5,043 nt of DNA from Campylobacteraceae bacterium. GTDB taxonomy: Bacteria > Campylobacterota > Campylobacteria > Campylobacterales > Sulfurovaceae. Shown in pieces: positions 4,358-5,043 of the stretch (positions are counted from its first letter, which is position 1; every line of letters starts with the position of its first letter). The position numbers and the translations under genes are program-made. Location: NCBI GenBank assembly GCA_027079365.1, contig JALWVW010000210.1, forward strand, positions 1 through 5,043. The letters run 5' to 3'. Below the pieces are notes generated by a model, which did no database searches, was not told the origin of the DNA, and saw only the letters and a program-made list of their open reading frames with translations.

Positions 4358-5043
4358 ATGGATATCAGAAAAGCATTTCTAGACTACTTTCAAAGCAAAG
4401 GGCATGCACTTGTGCCCAGCTCGCCCCTGGTGCCGGAGGATCCGACACTGATGTTTACCAATGCTGGCATGGTGCAGTTCAAGGGGATTTTTACCGGTGA
4501 GGCGCCTATCCCTGTGCCACCGCGTGCCACCTCTTCTCAGACCTGTCTCAGGGCTGGTGGTAAGCACAATGATCTGGATAATGTCGGATACACCGCCAGG
4601 CACCATACGCTCTTTGAGATGCTGGGGAACTTCTCTTTTGCTGACTACTTCAAAGAGGATGCGATTGCCTATGCCTGGGAGTTTATCACTTCGCAGAAGT
4701 ATCTGGATCTGCCTGTGGAAAAACTCTGGGTGACCGTCCATGACAGCGATGATGAAGCAGCGGAGATCTGGAAGCGCTATGTGGCTCCGGAGCGTATTGT
4801 CCGTTTTGGTGACAAGGATAACTTTTGGCAGATGGGGGATACGGGTCCTTGCGGTCCCTGCTCAGAGATATTCTATGACCAGGGGGCAGAGCACTTTGAC
4901 TCAGAAGAGGATGTGATGGGTGGCGAGGGGGATCGCTTCCTGGAGATTTGGAATCTGGTATTCATGCAGTATGAGAGGAGCAAAGACGGCACACTGACAC
5001 CACTGCCCAAACCCAGTATCGATACCGGTATGGGTCTGGAGCG
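4358..5043 (+). CDS. alaS: Alanine--tRNA ligase, N-terminal part (cut by window edge)
   Basis: Cytoplasmic class II synthetase that activates alanine with ATP and charges tRNA-Ala. The window holds 228 codons plus two bases, about a quarter of the usual ~850-870 residues, all in the catalytic domain. Recognisable AlaRS stretches: RKAFLDYFQSKGH (4-16), PTLMFTNAGMVQFK (29-42), CLRAGGKHNDLDNVG (63-77), class II motif 2 RHHTLFEMLGNFSFADYFK (81-99), DTGPCGPCSEI (161-171), FLEIWNLVFMQ (194-204) and the start of motif 3, IDTGMGLE (221-228), whose Arg is cut at the edge. The ATG is preceded by AGGA (4345-4348) at 9 nt, a weaker site than the other genes here, but MDIRKAF is the expected AlaRS beginning. 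It is divergent from the riboswitch transcript and has its own promoter. The editing domain and C-Ala domain lie outside the window. Confidence 0.98.
   Translation, partial: MDIRKAFLDYFQSKGHALVPSSPLVPEDPTLMFTNAGMVQFKGIFTGEAPIPVPPRATSSQTCLRAGGKHNDLDNVGYTARHHTLFEMLGNFSFADYFKEDAIAYAWEFITSQKYLDLPVEKLWVTVHDSDDEAAEIWKRYVAPERIVRFGDKDNFWQMGDTGPCGPCSEIFYDQGAEHFDSEEDVMGGEGDRFLEIWNLVFMQYERSKDGTLTPLPKPSIDTGMGLE

Overview
The window looks like a chromosomal stretch from a Campylobacterota (Epsilonproteobacteria) genome, probably near Sulfurovum. The clues are the AlaS sequence, strong AAGGAG ribosome binding sites and repeated TAAAAT -10 boxes (often GCTAAAATAT) with poor or absent -35 boxes. The genus is an inference; no database search was possible.

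Layout. On the left, a minus-strand gene for a DUF1624-type membrane acyltransferase-like protein runs off the edge (1-485). It is divergent from a plus-strand series of three separately promoted, apparently exported proteins of unknown function: a 411-residue lipoprotein (615-1850), a small acidic lipoprotein (1991-2518) and a basic, Cys/Gly/Tyr-rich secreted protein with an internal repeat (2554-3120). A REP-like palindrome (1879-1898) lies between the first two.

The centre-right holds two minus-strand genes for small single-pass membrane proteins (3108-3455 and 3731-4018). They are divergent paralogues that align from their first residue without a gap. The upstream one has a long leader with a clear promoter, an RNA element that I identify as a c-di-GMP-I (GEMM-I) riboswitch aptamer (about 4197-4116, minus strand), a possible switching hairpin and a good ribosome binding site. 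An intrinsic terminator separates the two paralogues. The 275 bases between their coding regions hold that terminator, an 8-base G run and a weak promoter candidate for the downstream gene.

The gene-free stretch 4019-4357 is therefore mostly regulatory: riboswitch leader, its promoter, a perfect 10-bp inverted repeat over that promoter's -35 box, and the divergent alaS promoter. alaS (4358 onward) runs off the right edge.

The part most worth attention is the c-di-GMP riboswitch controlling an undescribed small membrane protein that has a second, apparently uncoupled copy next to it. The rest is ordinary or uncharacterised accessory envelope content.
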